Shown piece by piece: positions 27,444 through 36,725 of a stretch of DNA of 64,000 nucleotides. Each line of letters opens with the position of its first letter. Position 1 is the stretch's first letter. The translations under genes were made by a program, and so were the position numbers. The notes under the pieces are model-generated. The model was not told the origin of the DNA. It worked only from the letters and a program-made list of their open reading frames with translations, and did not search any database. The stretch comes from Cohnella caldifontis (lineage in GTDB: Bacteria > Bacillota > Bacilli > Paenibacillales > Paenibacillaceae), in contig NZ_JAQZSJ010000002.1 of NCBI RefSeq assembly GCF_029360585.1, positions 496,001-560,000 on the forward strand, read 5' to 3'.

Positions 27444-28679
27444 TCAACGCAGCGAAATTTTTCCGCGTCCCTTGCACGTCGGGCACGTTTCCCAGAAGAA
27501 GCTGGAGACGCTCTCCCGGGCTTTCTTGCGGGTGATTTCCAGCAGCCCGAGGCGAGTCCAGCCTACGACCTGGCACTTGGTCCGGTCGCGCTTCATCGTC
27601 GCCTCCAGCTTCTGTTCGACCAGCGTCCGATGCTCTTCCTTCTCCATGTCGATGAAATCCACGATGATGATGCCGCCGACATCCCGCAGGCGAAGCAGCC
27701 GGGCGATTTCCTCCGCCGCTTCCAGATTCGTGCGGAACACCGTTTCTTCCAAATCGACGGATCCCGTATACTTTCCGGTATTCACGTCGATGACCGTCAG
27801 CGCCTCCGTCTGGTCCCATACCAGGTAGCCGCCGCTCGCCAGCCGGACGCGGGGGTGGAAAGCCCGGTCGATCTGCTCTTTGATGCCGAAGCGCTCGAAA
27901 AGCGGAACGGAATCCCGGTGCAGACGGACCCGGCCGACCAGTTCGGGCGCCGCGGCCCGCAGGTAGGCGCGCCCTTCCTCCAAACGCGCCTCGTCGTCGA
28001 AAATGAGCTCTTCGGTATCGGGGGTGACGATATCCCGCACCATCCGCTGGACGAGACCGGAATCCCGGTGGAGCTCCGCCGGAGCCCGCACCGCCTCTCC
28101 CCGCTTGAGGGCTTCTTCCCATGTCCGGCGCAGGCTTTGCAAATCCGAAAGGATCGCCTCCCGGCTCATGCCTTCCGCGTTCGTGCGCAGGATAATGCCT
28201 TCCTCCGGGCCCCGGATCTCCTCCGCGAGCGCGCGCAGCCGGGTTCTCTCCGCTTCCGCCTCGATTTTTTTGGAGATCCCGACGTAATCGGCGTCCGGCA
28301 TGTAGACGAGCCAGCGGCCCGGCAAGGAATAGTGCGTCGTGACGCGGGCTCCCTTGCCCCCGAGCGGCTCCTTCATCACCTGCACGATCAGCTCGTCCCC
28401 CGGGGAGAGCAGCTCCGAGATGGAAGGCTTGTCCTTCGGCTGTTTCTCCAAATGGTGGTGCAGCGCGTCGTCCACGTACAGAAAAGCGTTCCTGGACAAT
28501 CCGATGTCCACGAACGCCGCCTGCATGCCGGGCAGCACGTTGACGACCCGGCCCTTATACAGGTTGCCGACGAGGGAAGCCGCTTCCGTCTTCTCCACGC
28601 TGAGTTCGGCCAGCCGGCCGTCCTCGAGCAAAGCCAATTGCGTCCATTCGCGGGTGCAATGGACAAACAGCTGTTTCAT
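27444..28679 (-). CDS. rng: Ribonuclease G (Rne/Rng family)
   Basis: Single-strand-specific endoribonuclease for rRNA and mRNA processing. The 411-residue protein has an embedded S1 domain (about 37-118, GNLYKGRVVNVLPGMQAAFV), the catalytic magnesium-binding DVNTGKYTG and VDFIDME segments, and CPTCKGRG, the zinc-link, at the C-terminus. It lacks the long RNase E tail. B. subtilis has no such enzyme, but Paenibacillaceae do. It lies downstream of spoIVFB. Confidence 0.95.
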   Translation of the reverse strand: MKQLFVHCTREWTQLALLEDGRLAELSVEKTEAASLVGNLYKGRVVNVLPGMQAAFVDIGLSRNAFLYVDDALHHHLEKQPKDKPSISELLSPGDELIVQVMKEPLGGKGARVTTHYSLPGRWLVYMPDADYVGISKKIEAEAERTRLRALAEEIRGPEEGIILRTNAEGMSREAILSDLQSLRRTWEEALKRGEAVRAPAELHRDSGLVQRMVRDIVTPDTEELIFDDEARLEEGRAYLRAAAPELVGRVRLHRDSVPLFERFGIKEQIDRAFHPRVRLASGGYLVWDQTEALTVIDVNTGKYTGSVDLEETVFRTNLEAAEEIARLLRLRDVGGIIIVDFIDMEKEEHRTLVEQKLEATMKRDRTKCQVVGWTRLGLLEITRKKARESVSSFFWETCPTCKGRGKISLR

Positions 28680-28714
28680 TCCGTCCTCCGAATATCGTCC
28701 GTTTGTTTTCTATT

Positions 28715-29590
28715 TTACCTGAAAAAGCGGAAATCCGCATTCCCCGAATGCATGCGCCCCAGCACCCCGTCGATCACCGTCCCCTCCGGCAGCACCTTGG
28801 CGACGCGCCCCTGCCTCATGACGTAGATCAAATGGTAGCCTTCCTTCATGAATAAGCGCAGGGCGGCCGTAACCGGGCGCCGCTCGGACAGGACGATCGG
28901 CCTCGCGAGCACCCCCGCGTCGATCCGGCGCTCGGAACGTCTCTTCCGATGGACGAGGAAGCGGAAAAACAAATAGGGCACGTTCCGCAAATGGAACCAG
29001 TTCGAGTACAGGAGAAAAGCGCCCACCGCCAGCAGGTTGAGCTGGAGATGTCCCCCGAACCCGACGGGCGCCGCGGAACCGATAACGACCGCCGCGCTGA
29101 AGACGAGGCTGATCCTCGCGCACCACAGGAGCGTCCGGTGGTACGGCACGTATAGCCCGATCCAGGTCTGCAGCAGCTTGCCGCCGTCCAGCGGAAGGAT
29201 CGGCAGCAGGTTGAAGCACAGCAGGAGCAAGTTCGACCGGACGAATCCTTCGGCCCATCCGCCGTCGATCCAGCCGGCTTGTCCGGCGAGCCAGCCGGCT
29301 GCCGCCAGCCAAACGTTCTGCAGGGGGCCGCATAAGGCGACCCAGGCTTCTTCCTTGGACGGCAAGGCCCCCGCCTCTTCCACTTCGACGACGCCGCCGA
29401 ACGGCAGCAGCTTCACTTCTTTGACCGTCCAGCCGAACTTCAGGGCTGCGGCCAAGTGACCCAGCTCGTGGATCAGCACGATGACGAACAAGGCGGCCAA
29501 TTCCAGGAACCGGCCGGTCGCCACCGCGCCCAGCATGACGAGGACGAACAAGGGATGCAGCCGAAACGCGATGCCCCGCCATTTAACCAA
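28715..29590 (-). CDS. spoIVFB: SpoIVFB-like intramembrane metalloprotease
   Basis: Site-2 protease that cuts pro-sigma-K in the mother cell. The 291-residue protein has HELGH at residues 41-45 and NLLPILPLDGG (Asn127, Asp135) for zinc binding, inside a bundle of membrane helices. A C-terminal soluble part resembles a CBS-type domain that senses ATP in the B. subtilis enzyme. It appears to start with TTG at 29590, overlapping the spoIVFA stop by 8 bp, so translation is probably coupled. Confidence 0.92.
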   Translation of the reverse strand: MVKWRGIAFRLHPLFVLVMLGAVATGRFLELAALFVIVLIHELGHLAAALKFGWTVKEVKLLPFGGVVEVEEAGALPSKEEAWVALCGPLQNVWLAAAGWLAGQAGWIDGGWAEGFVRSNLLLLCFNLLPILPLDGGKLLQTWIGLYVPYHRTLLWCARISLVFSAAVVIGSAAPVGFGGHLQLNLLAVGAFLLYSNWFHLRNVPYLFFRFLVHRKRRSERRIDAGVLARPIVLSERRPVTAALRLFMKEGYHLIYVMRQGRVAKVLPEGTVIDGVLGRMHSGNADFRFFR

Positions 29591-30560
29591 ACGGCACCAC
29601 TTCCGCGGGATCGACCGATTTGCCGTCCTGCTCCACCGCGAAATACAGCAGGCTTTCGCCGCCTTCGTCCCGCGGGGCCGGGACGTTCCCCAGCTTCTGG
29701 CCCGCCTCCACCCAATCGTTCGCCCGGACGGCCGGATGCTCCACGTTGCCGTAGATCGTCACGACTTTGCCGGCATGCTGGATCCGAATGGTCGCCTTGC
29801 CGTCCGCTTCCGCGGCCACATGCATCACGCGGCCGTCGGAAACCGCCTTGACGTCGCTCCCTCCGGCAGCCGCGACCCGCACGCCGCTCCCGTCTTGGGC
29901 GAACGTCTGCACGAGCCTGCCTTGGACCGGCGGCACCGCCTTGCTGCGGTTCCATTCCCCGAATACTTCGCGGGTCTCCCCTTTCGCGCGGAAGACGGGC
30001 AGAAAGGACGGAGAACCGCCGAAATGCTCCTCGTACCAGGCTTCGATCGCCTGAAAGTCCATATCCCGGGACACCGCCTCGGCCGTCCAATCCCGAGCTT
30101 CCCGGCTTCCCGGCCAATCGGAATGGAACCAGCCCCAAGCGCCCGCGAGCAGCGCCGCCGAGATCGCGATCCGGATCGCGAAGCCGGCCGCGAAACGGGA
30201 AACCGGCCGTTTGCCGGCATCCGATCCCGGCGGAACCGAGGTCGGCGCGAGGCTGTCGATTCCCCGCCAGGACGGGCCCGCGCGGTTCAGCCGTTTCTGC
30301 TGCTCCTTCCACCATTTCTCCGGATCGATATCCGGTTCCGGCATCGCCGGATCGGTCGGAAACGCATAGGTTTCCGGCGGCACCGGCCGAACGGATGCCG
30401 GCTTCGGCGCAGGTTCCGGCTTATCCGTTCCTTCCGGCCGGTCGGACGGGATCCGGTCCCCCGCCAGCGGCAGATTCACGGACGCGCCGAATGGCGTCTC
30501 GCCCGTCAACTGCTCGATTCGCCGTCTTCTGCGGCGCCGGACGTTCTCGCGGATTTCCAT
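29583..30560 (-). CDS. spoIVFA: SpoIVFA-like protein with M23 domain
   Basis: Partner of SpoIVFB that holds it in an inhibitory complex. The 325-residue product has a basic N-terminus (RRRRRRRIEQLTG), a Pro-rich cytoplasmic region, one membrane helix (about 127-146, IRIAISAALLAGAWGWF) and a C-terminal LytM/M23-like domain (VKAVSDGRVMHVAAEADGKA, IYGNVEHPAV). Typical M23 zinc ligands are not all present, as in SpoIVFA. The ATG at 30560 has AAGGAGG. A sigma-E-like CATAAATT lies 33 nt upstream, but no -35 is convincing. Confidence 0.9.
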   Translation of the reverse strand: MEIRENVRRRRRRRIEQLTGETPFGASVNLPLAGDRIPSDRPEGTDKPEPAPKPASVRPVPPETYAFPTDPAMPEPDIDPEKWWKEQQKRLNRAGPSWRGIDSLAPTSVPPGSDAGKRPVSRFAAGFAIRIAISAALLAGAWGWFHSDWPGSREARDWTAEAVSRDMDFQAIEAWYEEHFGGSPSFLPVFRAKGETREVFGEWNRSKAVPPVQGRLVQTFAQDGSGVRVAAAGGSDVKAVSDGRVMHVAAEADGKATIRIQHAGKVVTIYGNVEHPAVRANDWVEAGQKLGNVPAPRDEGGESLLYFAVEQDGKSVDPAEVVPFG

Positions 30561-30659
30561 GCCAAGCCCTCCTTGTCCGCGTTTGCTACTTTCAATTTAT
30601 GGCGGACAAGGCGCGAATAGGACAAAACAAATCCCCGAAAAATACGGAACCCCGGCAGC

Positions 30660-30700
30660 AAAAAAAACGACGCCGCGCTTGGGAAAGCGGGACGCCGTCA
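30660..30700 (-). terminator. Terminator after rodA
   Basis: On minus, complementary segments with CGCTT/AAGCG at the top and GACG/CGTC at the base are followed by eight T. It starts at the rodA stop codon and closes the mre-min-rodA cluster before spoIVFA. Confidence 0.82.
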
Positions 30701-31846
30701 AACTTCCGATTCCGGTTTATTCTGGTGGGCCCGGATGCTGAAGATCAAGCCGATACACGCCATATTGAGCAGCAGGGACGTGCCGCCGTAACTGATGAAC
30801 GGCAGCGTGATGCCCGTGATCGGCATGAGGCCGATCATCATCCCGATGTTCTCGAAAATCTGGAACACCATCATGGAGGCGATTCCGATGATGATGTACG
30901 AACCACGTAAATCCGCGGCTTGATAGGCGGATATGATCATCCGGTAAATGAACAGGAAATAGAGCAGCAGGAGCAGCGCCGCGCCCTGGAAGCCGAATTC
31001 CTCGCCGACGACGACGAAGATCGAATCCGAATACGGATACGGGATGAACTTGCGGTTTTTGGAGTCTCCGTTCATAAAGCCGTCCCCGGCCAATCCGCCG
31101 GAGCCGATCGCGATTTTCGCGTATTTCGATTGCATGCTGTCGTCGCTCGACACTTCGTCGGGGTGGATGTACGTGTTGATCCTTTTGTACCAGTGGACCT
31201 TGTCGTGGGCTTTCAGATAATCGAATATTTCCGTGTTATAGCTGTTGAACAGCGTGACGAACAGCATCAACAGGCCGATGACGGCGGCCATCCCCGCCAG
31301 CACGTAGGTGTATCGGATGTTGCCGATCCAGAGCATGCCGAGCGTGATGAAAATATAGATCACGGCGTTGCCCAAATCGGGCTGCACCATGACGAGGACG
31401 AAAGGGATGAAAACGGACGCCGCCACGAGGGGCACGTCGCTTTTCATGCGCAAGGGATCCCCCTGGCGTCGTCCCATGATGGCCGCGATGGCCAAGATCA
31501 GGAACAGCTTCATGAATTCCGCCGGCTGAAACTTGAGTCCCCCCGGCAGCTCGAACCAGCTGCGCGCTCCGTTAATGGACGGAGCGAACTTGAACACCAG
31601 CACCAGCAGGATCAGGCCGATTCCATACCACACGTACCACGTTTTCAGCAGCAGCCGATAGTCGAATAAAGTGCATACCAGGATGACGACGAAGCCGATG
31701 GCATAATAGATCAGCGTCTTGAGATCGTAATTCGGGTACAGGGGGTTGCCGTGCGTCGCGCTCCGGACCAGAAGCGTGCTGAATCCCATCATCACGACGA
31801 GGATCAGGAGCATCATCCAGTCCATTTTTTTCAATCTGTTCAGCAA
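30698..31846 (-). CDS. rodA: SEDS-family rod-shape protein RodA
   Basis: Peptidoglycan glycosyltransferase of the elongation machinery. The 382-residue protein has about ten membrane helices and SEDS motifs: GARSWFELPGGLKFQPAEFMK, MVQPDLGNAV and PFISYGGTSLL. FtsW and SpoVE share these, but its place after minD, near mreBCD, favours RodA. It starts with TTG at 31846, 6 nt after the in-frame minD stop; there is no clear ribosome site, so re-initiation after minD is likely. Confidence 0.9.
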   Translation of the reverse strand: MLNRLKKMDWMMLLILVVMMGFSTLLVRSATHGNPLYPNYDLKTLIYYAIGFVVILVCTLFDYRLLLKTWYVWYGIGLILLVLVFKFAPSINGARSWFELPGGLKFQPAEFMKLFLILAIAAIMGRRQGDPLRMKSDVPLVAASVFIPFVLVMVQPDLGNAVIYIFITLGMLWIGNIRYTYVLAGMAAVIGLLMLFVTLFNSYNTEIFDYLKAHDKVHWYKRINTYIHPDEVSSDDSMQSKYAKIAIGSGGLAGDGFMNGDSKNRKFIPYPYSDSIFVVVGEEFGFQGAALLLLLYFLFIYRMIISAYQAADLRGSYIIIGIASMMVFQIFENIGMMIGLMPITGITLPFISYGGTSLLLNMACIGLIFSIRAHQNKPESEV

Positions 31847-31852
31847 ACCCGA

Positions 31853-32647
31853 TCAGCCCATTCCGAGAAACTTTTTGACCTTGCGCAGCACGCCGGCCTT
31901 CTCGTCCAATTGCAGCAGGGGAACGGTCTCCCCGAGAATCCGGCGGGCGATGTTGCGATAAGCGATCGCGGCGCGGGAAGCGGGGTTCATCACCGTCGGC
32001 TCGCCGGAATTGGCCGCTTTGATCACTTGTTCATCATCCGGCACGATGCCGAGCAGGTCAATGGCCAGTACTTGGCAAATGTCGTCGATTTCCAGCATGT
32101 CCCCGCTCCGGAGCAAGTTCGGGCGGATGCGGTTGATGACCAGCTTCGGGGGCGCCATTTTCGATTTTTCCAGCAAGCCGATGACCCGGTCGGCGTCCCG
32201 CACGGCGGCGTTCTCGGGCGTCGTCACGACGATCGCCTGGTCCGCCCCCGCCACCGCATTGCGGAAGCCTTGCTCGATGCCGGCGGGACAATCGATGATG
32301 ACGTAATCGAAATCCGGCTTCAGGCTTTCGATGATTTGGCGGACTTGCTCCGGGGAAACGTCGTTTTTGTCCTTCGTCTGGGCGGCCGGCAGCATGTAAA
32401 GCTCGTCGAAGCGTTTGTCTTTGACGAGCGCTTGGTTCACCCGGCAGCGGCCTTCCGCCACGTCGACCAGATCGTAGATGATCCGATTCTCAAGGCCCAT
32501 GACCACGTCGAGATTCCGAAGGCCGATATCGGTATCCACCATGCATACCTTTTTCCCGAGCAGCGCCAAAGCCGTCCCCAAATTCGCCGAGGTCGTCGTT
32601 TTGCCGACGCCCCCTTTGCCGGATGTCACTACGATCGCTTCTCCCAT
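31853..32647 (-). CDS. minD: Septum site-determining ATPase MinD
   Basis: Membrane-bound ATPase that recruits MinC to block polar division. The 264-residue protein starts MGEAIVVTSGKGGVGKTTTS, a deviant Walker A with the signature lysine, and has DTDIGLRNLD and VIIDCPAGIEQGF switch motifs. The last residues (GVLRKVKKFLGMG) form the amphipathic membrane-targeting helix. The ATG at 32647 has AAAGGAG upstream. Confidence 0.98.
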   Translation of the reverse strand: MGEAIVVTSGKGGVGKTTTSANLGTALALLGKKVCMVDTDIGLRNLDVVMGLENRIIYDLVDVAEGRCRVNQALVKDKRFDELYMLPAAQTKDKNDVSPEQVRQIIESLKPDFDYVIIDCPAGIEQGFRNAVAGADQAIVVTTPENAAVRDADRVIGLLEKSKMAPPKLVINRIRPNLLRSGDMLEIDDICQVLAIDLLGIVPDDEQVIKAANSGEPTVMNPASRAAIAYRNIARRILGETVPLLQLDEKAGVLRKVKKFLGMG

Positions 32648-32651
32648 GTTT

Positions 32652-33314
32652 CTACACTCCTTTGAACTGCATGACTTGCTTGCGATGGCGGGCGAGGCTC
32701 GTCGTCTTGTCGATCGCCATCGTCCCTTCGCGCAAGAACGCGTATTCCATCCAAGGATCGTCCGAAGCCCATTCGTCGGGCGGACGGCTGACGACGCCCG
32801 CGATCCGGAGCTGGGTCGGCCTCATCAGCGAAGCCGCGATAATCGCGCTTTCGTCGCCGCCGGAACCGGCGTGCGCGATTCCCCTGAGCGCGCCCAGCAC
32901 GTAGATATCCCCGGTGCAGCGGAGCGTGCCGCCGGGGTTCACGTCCCCCAGCAGCAGGAGATGCCCCTCGTGTTCGACCGTCTGTCCGGAGCGGATGATG
33001 CCGGTCATCGTATGCAGCACCGGTTTCGCCTCTTCCCCCGGATCGGGGAATGGCGGATCGCTTTCGATCGACTGCACCAGCAGGTTGCCTTGTTTTTTGA
33101 AAATTTCGCGGAGACGCTCCTTGTCTTCCTCCCCGATGGCGCGGGCTCCCAGCTTCAGGTAGACATGGATGATCGGTCCGGTGAACTGTTGTTCGTGCTT
33201 GTCCAGCTTGGCGCCCAGGTCTTCCAGCAGCTCCTCGAAGCCGCACTGGTCGTCCAACAGGAAGACCAGGCCTTCCCTGACGCCTTTAATCGTTATGCGG
33301 GGTTTGCCGGCCAC
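32652..33314 (-). CDS. minC: Septum site-determining protein MinC
   Basis: FtsZ-polymerisation inhibitor delivered by MinD. The 220-residue protein has an N-terminal FtsZ-interacting domain, a linker with DPPFPDPGEE, and a C-terminal beta-helix with IRSGQTVEHEGHLLLLGDVN and GDIYVLGALRGIAHAG, the MinD-binding part. It starts with GTG at 33314, with GGGAGGAG upstream. It is 4 bp before minD. Confidence 0.96.
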   Translation of the reverse strand: MAGKPRITIKGVREGLVFLLDDQCGFEELLEDLGAKLDKHEQQFTGPIIHVYLKLGARAIGEEDKERLREIFKKQGNLLVQSIESDPPFPDPGEEAKPVLHTMTGIIRSGQTVEHEGHLLLLGDVNPGGTLRCTGDIYVLGALRGIAHAGSGGDESAIIAASLMRPTQLRIAGVVSRPPDEWASDDPWMEYAFLREGTMAIDKTTSLARHRKQVMQFKGV

Positions 33315-33389
33315 GTTGTCGCTCCTCCCTCAATCATTAGAGAATTCTGCCATGGGAGACGGAATTCCTGCCTAACGCCGGAACTTCCG

Positions 33390-33914
33390 TCAAGCCGCCG
33401 TTTCCTCCGCGGAGGAGACGGCCGGCTTGAGCAACAACCGGCGGGCCGGCAAATACAGCGCGAGGGCGATGAGGACTTCCAGCAGCAGGGTCGGAGCGAT
33501 AAACCAGTAAAAGGCGAAGCCGTACGACCAGGTCGTCAGCCGGAACAAGCGGTAGATCATATACACGACGGTGCCGATGGCCGCGCTCCCGAAAGCGGCG
33601 GTTCCGATGACTTTGGCGATCGTCGGGGTCGAACGTTCCATCACGAGGCCGGCGGCATATCCGATCAGTCCCATGCCGAAAGCGTAAGGCCCGATCAAGT
33701 TGCCGTATGTCAAGATGTCGCTCAGCAAGCCGAAGCCGAGTCCGAACAGGAAAGCGCGGTGCCGGCCGGCGAAGCAGGCTACGTATACCAAGAGGACAAA
33801 AGTCAGGTGGGGCGTCAGCCGGCTGCTCCAGTCGGAAGGAACGAGCCACGGGACGACCCCGTTCTCCAGAATCAGCAGCAGGATGCCGGCCGCGACGGCC
33901 CGATTCATGCGCAT
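33390..33914 (-). CDS. mreD: Rod shape-determining protein MreD
   Basis: Small membrane subunit of the elongasome, about 174 residues with five to six helices. Family features include PHLTFVLLVYVACFAGRHRA and FGLLSDILTYGNLIG. I chose the ATG at 33914; a TTG at 33920 overlapping the mreC stop is possible. No ribosome site is obvious, which suggests coupling to mreC. Confidence 0.88.
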   Translation of the reverse strand: MRMNRAVAAGILLLILENGVVPWLVPSDWSSRLTPHLTFVLLVYVACFAGRHRAFLFGLGFGLLSDILTYGNLIGPYAFGMGLIGYAAGLVMERSTPTIAKVIGTAAFGSAAIGTVVYMIYRLFRLTTWSYGFAFYWFIAPTLLLEVLIALALYLPARRLLLKPAVSSAEETAA

Positions 33915-33916
33915 CG

Positions 33917-34786
33917 TCAAGGGCCGTTCACATCCGGAACGACCACGACGAACACTTCCCGCAGATGGTCGAATTTCGCGGCCGGAGCGACCGTGGCTTT
34001 CTGCGTCAAGCCGAAATCCCCAACCTGCCGGTCCACGACCGTCCCGATCAGGATGCCGCGGGGGAACACGAGTCCGAGGCCGGACGTGATGACTTTGTCC
34101 CCGGGGGCCATTTTATCGTTCTCGTCGATTTTGGACATTTGGAGCATGCCGGTTTCCGCGTCGTATGAATCGATAATGCCGAAAGATTCCTTTTCCTTGC
34201 CGAAGATCGTCGCGGCGATCTGCACCCCGCCCGTCGATTCGACGTTCAAATCCGTGATCGGCTCCACGGTGGACGTGAATTCCGACACGCGGCTGACGAG
34301 CCCGACCAGGCTGCCGTCCGTGGTGGTGACGGCCATCTCGGGCTTGATCCCGTCGCGGGAGCCCAAATTGATTTTGATCGTGCGGTCCAGCGGATTGGAG
34401 CTGCTTCCGACGATTTGGGCGATTAAGTAACGGTAGTCGTACAGCTGCTTTTGCTTTTCCGTGAAGCCCAGCGCTTCATAAAGCCGCTCGTTTTCCGCTT
34501 CCACGAAGTTGTACGTCGCCCGGTCCTGGGCATACTGGGCAACCGTCTTCCGCAGCTCCCGGTTTTCCTTATAGACGTCGGAAAGCCGGCTGAGGTCGCC
34601 GAAAAAATCGGCGACCGCGGAAGCCGGCCGGTACAGTGCGCCCTGCGCCGTCCCGAACGCGTCATTCAGGAACTTCTCCGGCCAAGTAAGCCGGGTTCGT
34701 CCGAGCGTGAAACCCATGACGGCGATGAATACGATTAAACCGATCATCAAGATGAACAACCGTTTGTTGCGGAGCAATTTAAATAT
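33917..34786 (-). CDS. mreC: Rod shape-determining protein MreC, probable AUA start
   Basis: Bitopic scaffold that links MreB to the wall synthases. It has one membrane helix (FILMIGLIVFIAVMGF), a coiled coil at about 65-110 (RLSDVYKENRELRKTV) and a beta-rich domain with GSRDGIKPEM and SGLGLVFPRGILIG. The only well-spaced ribosome site (AGGTGA, 34793-34798) is 6 nt from an ATA at 34784-34786. From there translation reads (M)FKLLRNKRLFIL, a plausible MreC N-terminus. The first conventional start, TTG at 34777, is 15 nt from that site. Confidence 0.88.
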   Translation of the reverse strand: MFKLLRNKRLFILMIGLIVFIAVMGFTLGRTRLTWPEKFLNDAFGTAQGALYRPASAVADFFGDLSRLSDVYKENRELRKTVAQYAQDRATYNFVEAENERLYEALGFTEKQKQLYDYRYLIAQIVGSSSNPLDRTIKINLGSRDGIKPEMAVTTTDGSLVGLVSRVSEFTSTVEPITDLNVESTGGVQIAATIFGKEKESFGIIDSYDAETGMLQMSKIDENDKMAPGDKVITSGLGLVFPRGILIGTVVDRQVGDFGLTQKATVAPAAKFDHLREVFVVVVPDVNGP

Positions 34787-34823
34787 GTCGGCTCACCTGC
34801 TTCCCCATCCCCCATGAACGTCC

Positions 34824-34870
34824 CCCAAAAGTGACGCGAAGCTCTGTAGACAATTCCGATTACTTTTGGG
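34824..34870. repeat. Inverted repeat between mreB and mreC
   Basis: Perfect 9-bp arms CCCAAAAGT (34824-34832) and ACTTTTGGG (34862-34870) enclose a 29-nt loop in the 114-bp mreB-mreC gap. No T-run follows on minus, so it is not a simple terminator. It could stabilise or separate mRNA segments. Confidence 0.55.
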
Positions 34871-34900
34871 TGAGCCCCCCAAGTATCATGACCGTCCGCC

Positions 34901-35926
34901 TCAACGGCCGGAACGCGAACCGCCCTTGTTCTTGAACAGATGGATGTTTTCCAGCGCCCTTCCGGTTCCGATGGCGACGCAGTCCAGCGGATTCTCCGCC
35001 ACGAGGACCGGCATGCCCGTTTCGCGGGCCAGCATTTTGTCCAGGTTGCGCAGCAGCGCGCCGCCGCCCGTCAGCACGATGCCCCGGTCCATGATGTCGG
35101 CCGAGAGCTCGGGCGGGCATTTCTCCAGCGTAACCTTCACCGCGTCGACGATCGCGTTCACCGTGTCGGACAACGCCTCGCTCACCTCGTCGGAGGTGAT
35201 AGCCAGCGTTTTGGGAAGTCCCGTAACGAGGTCGCGGCCGCGGATTTCAATCGATTCCAGCTTGTCCAGCGGCATGGCGGAGCCGATCTCCATTTTCAGC
35301 TGCTCGGCCGTGCGTTCCCCGATCATCAGATTATAGAGCCTCTTGATGTACTGGATGACGGCTTCGTCCATCTCGTCGCCGGCGATGCGGATCGAGCGGC
35401 TGGTCACGATGCCGCCGAGCGAAATGACGGCTACTTCCGTCGTGCCGCCGCCGATGTCGACGACCATGCTGCCGGTCGGCTCCCATACGGGCAAATCCGC
35501 CCCGATCGCGGCCGCGAACGGCTCCTCGATCGTATAGGCTTCGCGGGCTCCCGCCTGCTTGGTGGCATCTTCGACGGCGCGTTTTTCGACGGCGGTGATG
35601 CCGGACGGCACGCATACCATCACGTTCGGATGGCCGCCGAACATGCGCTTCTTCTGGGCGCGGTTCATGAAATACTTGATCATCGTCGCCGTCGTCTCGA
35701 AGTCGGCGATGACCCCGTCCTTCATCGGACGGATGGCTACGATGTTGCCCGGCGTCCGGCCGATCATTTTTTTCGCGTCGGCGCCGACGGCTTCGATTTT
35801 CTTCGTATCGGTACGCAGGGCCACCACGGAGGGTTCCCTGACGACAATTCCTCTACCTTTAACGAAAACAAGCGTATTTGCGGTTCCAAGGTCAATGCCC
35901 AGATCGCGCGTAAATCCACCAAACAT
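34901..35926 (-). CDS. mreB: Actin-like cell-shape protein MreB
   Basis: Filament-forming ATPase that guides lateral wall synthesis. The 341-residue protein starts with [20 protein letters not shown] (phosphate-1 loop) and has [20 protein letters not shown] (phosphate-2) and [15 protein letters not shown] (adenosine-binding). The ATG at 35926 has GGAGGT. It lies downstream of radC and upstream of mreC, as in Bacillus. Confidence 0.98.
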   Translation of the reverse strand: MFGGFTRDLGIDLGTANTLVFVKGRGIVVREPSVVALRTDTKKIEAVGADAKKMIGRTPGNIVAIRPMKDGVIADFETTATMIKYFMNRAQKKRMFGGHPNVMVCVPSGITAVEKRAVEDATKQAGAREAYTIEEPFAAAIGADLPVWEPTGSMVVDIGGGTTEVAVISLGGIVTSRSIRIAGDEMDEAVIQYIKRLYNLMIGERTAEQLKMEIGSAMPLDKLESIEIRGRDLVTGLPKTLAITSDEVSEALSDTVNAIVDAVKVTLEKCPPELSADIMDRGIVLTGGGALLRNLDKMLARETGMPVLVAENPLDCVAIGTGRALENIHLFKNKGGSRSGR

Positions 35927-35966
35927 GTATGGGTACCTCCTGCATTAGACAATCCATATCATTATA

Positions 35967-36656
35967 TTACAGGCAGCCTAGTTCCTTCAAACTGATAAAG
36001 CGGTTATCGCCGATGACAATATGATCCAGCAGCTCGATGCCGACGAGTTCGCCGGCTTCCGCCAGCCGCTTCGTGAGACGGATGTCCTCATGGCTCGGGG
36101 TCGGGTCTCCGCTTGGATGGTTGTGCGCGCAGAGAATGGATGCGCTGCTCCGGCGGATGGCTGCCCGGAACACTTCGCGGGGATGCACGACGGATGCGTT
36201 CAGGCTGCCGATCGACAGCGTCTGCCGGCCGATCACGCGATTTTTCGTGTTCAGGAACATCACGACGAAATGCTCCTCCCGCAAATGGCGAAGCTCCTCC
36301 ATGAGCAAGTCGGCCGCGTCCTGCGGCCGGGAAATGGCGTGCGCCTCCGGCAGGCGCGCGCGGGCGACGCGGCGCCCCAGCTCCAGCGAGGCTTGCAGTT
36401 CCAAGGCTTTGGCGGGGCCGATTCCCGCAATGTGCGTCAGCTCGTCCCAGCTTCTCTCGGCGAACCGCCTTAGGCCTCCGCATTCCTGCAAGATCCGCTG
36501 CGCGAGATGCACGGCGGATTCGTTGCGCGTGCCGGTCCGCAGCAGGATAGCCAGCAGCTCCGCATGGCTGAGCGCTTCCGGGCCGTGCCGGATCATCCTC
36601 TCCCGCGGACGCTCCTCCTCCGGCCAATCCCTTAACCGATAAGCTTGCGACACCAT
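35967..36656 (-). CDS. radC: RadC-family JAB-domain protein
   Basis: 229 residues with an N-terminal helix-hairpin-helix-like region (IAGIGPAKALELQASLELG) and a C-terminal JAB/MPN+ domain holding HNHPSGDPTPSHED, the metal-binding motif. RadC was once linked to DNA repair, but its real role is not settled; UPF0758 is the family name. The position between maf and mreB is conserved. Start ATG 36656 with a GGGA site. Confidence 0.94.
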   Translation of the reverse strand: MVSQAYRLRDWPEEERPRERMIRHGPEALSHAELLAILLRTGTRNESAVHLAQRILQECGGLRRFAERSWDELTHIAGIGPAKALELQASLELGRRVARARLPEAHAISRPQDAADLLMEELRHLREEHFVVMFLNTKNRVIGRQTLSIGSLNASVVHPREVFRAAIRRSSASILCAHNHPSGDPTPSHEDIRLTKRLAEAGELVGIELLDHIVIGDNRFISLKELGCL

Positions 36657-36725
36657 GAATTCCCTGCTTTCGTCAGCCGCGTCGGCCGCGGAATTGGCTG
36701 GGGTCGTCGAGGGACGCTGGCGGAT

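Noticed and set aside
30590..30625. Sigma-E promoter of spoIVFA
   Set aside because: CATAAATT is a fair -10 match 33 nt before the start, but no acceptable -35 lies 14-15 bp upstream.
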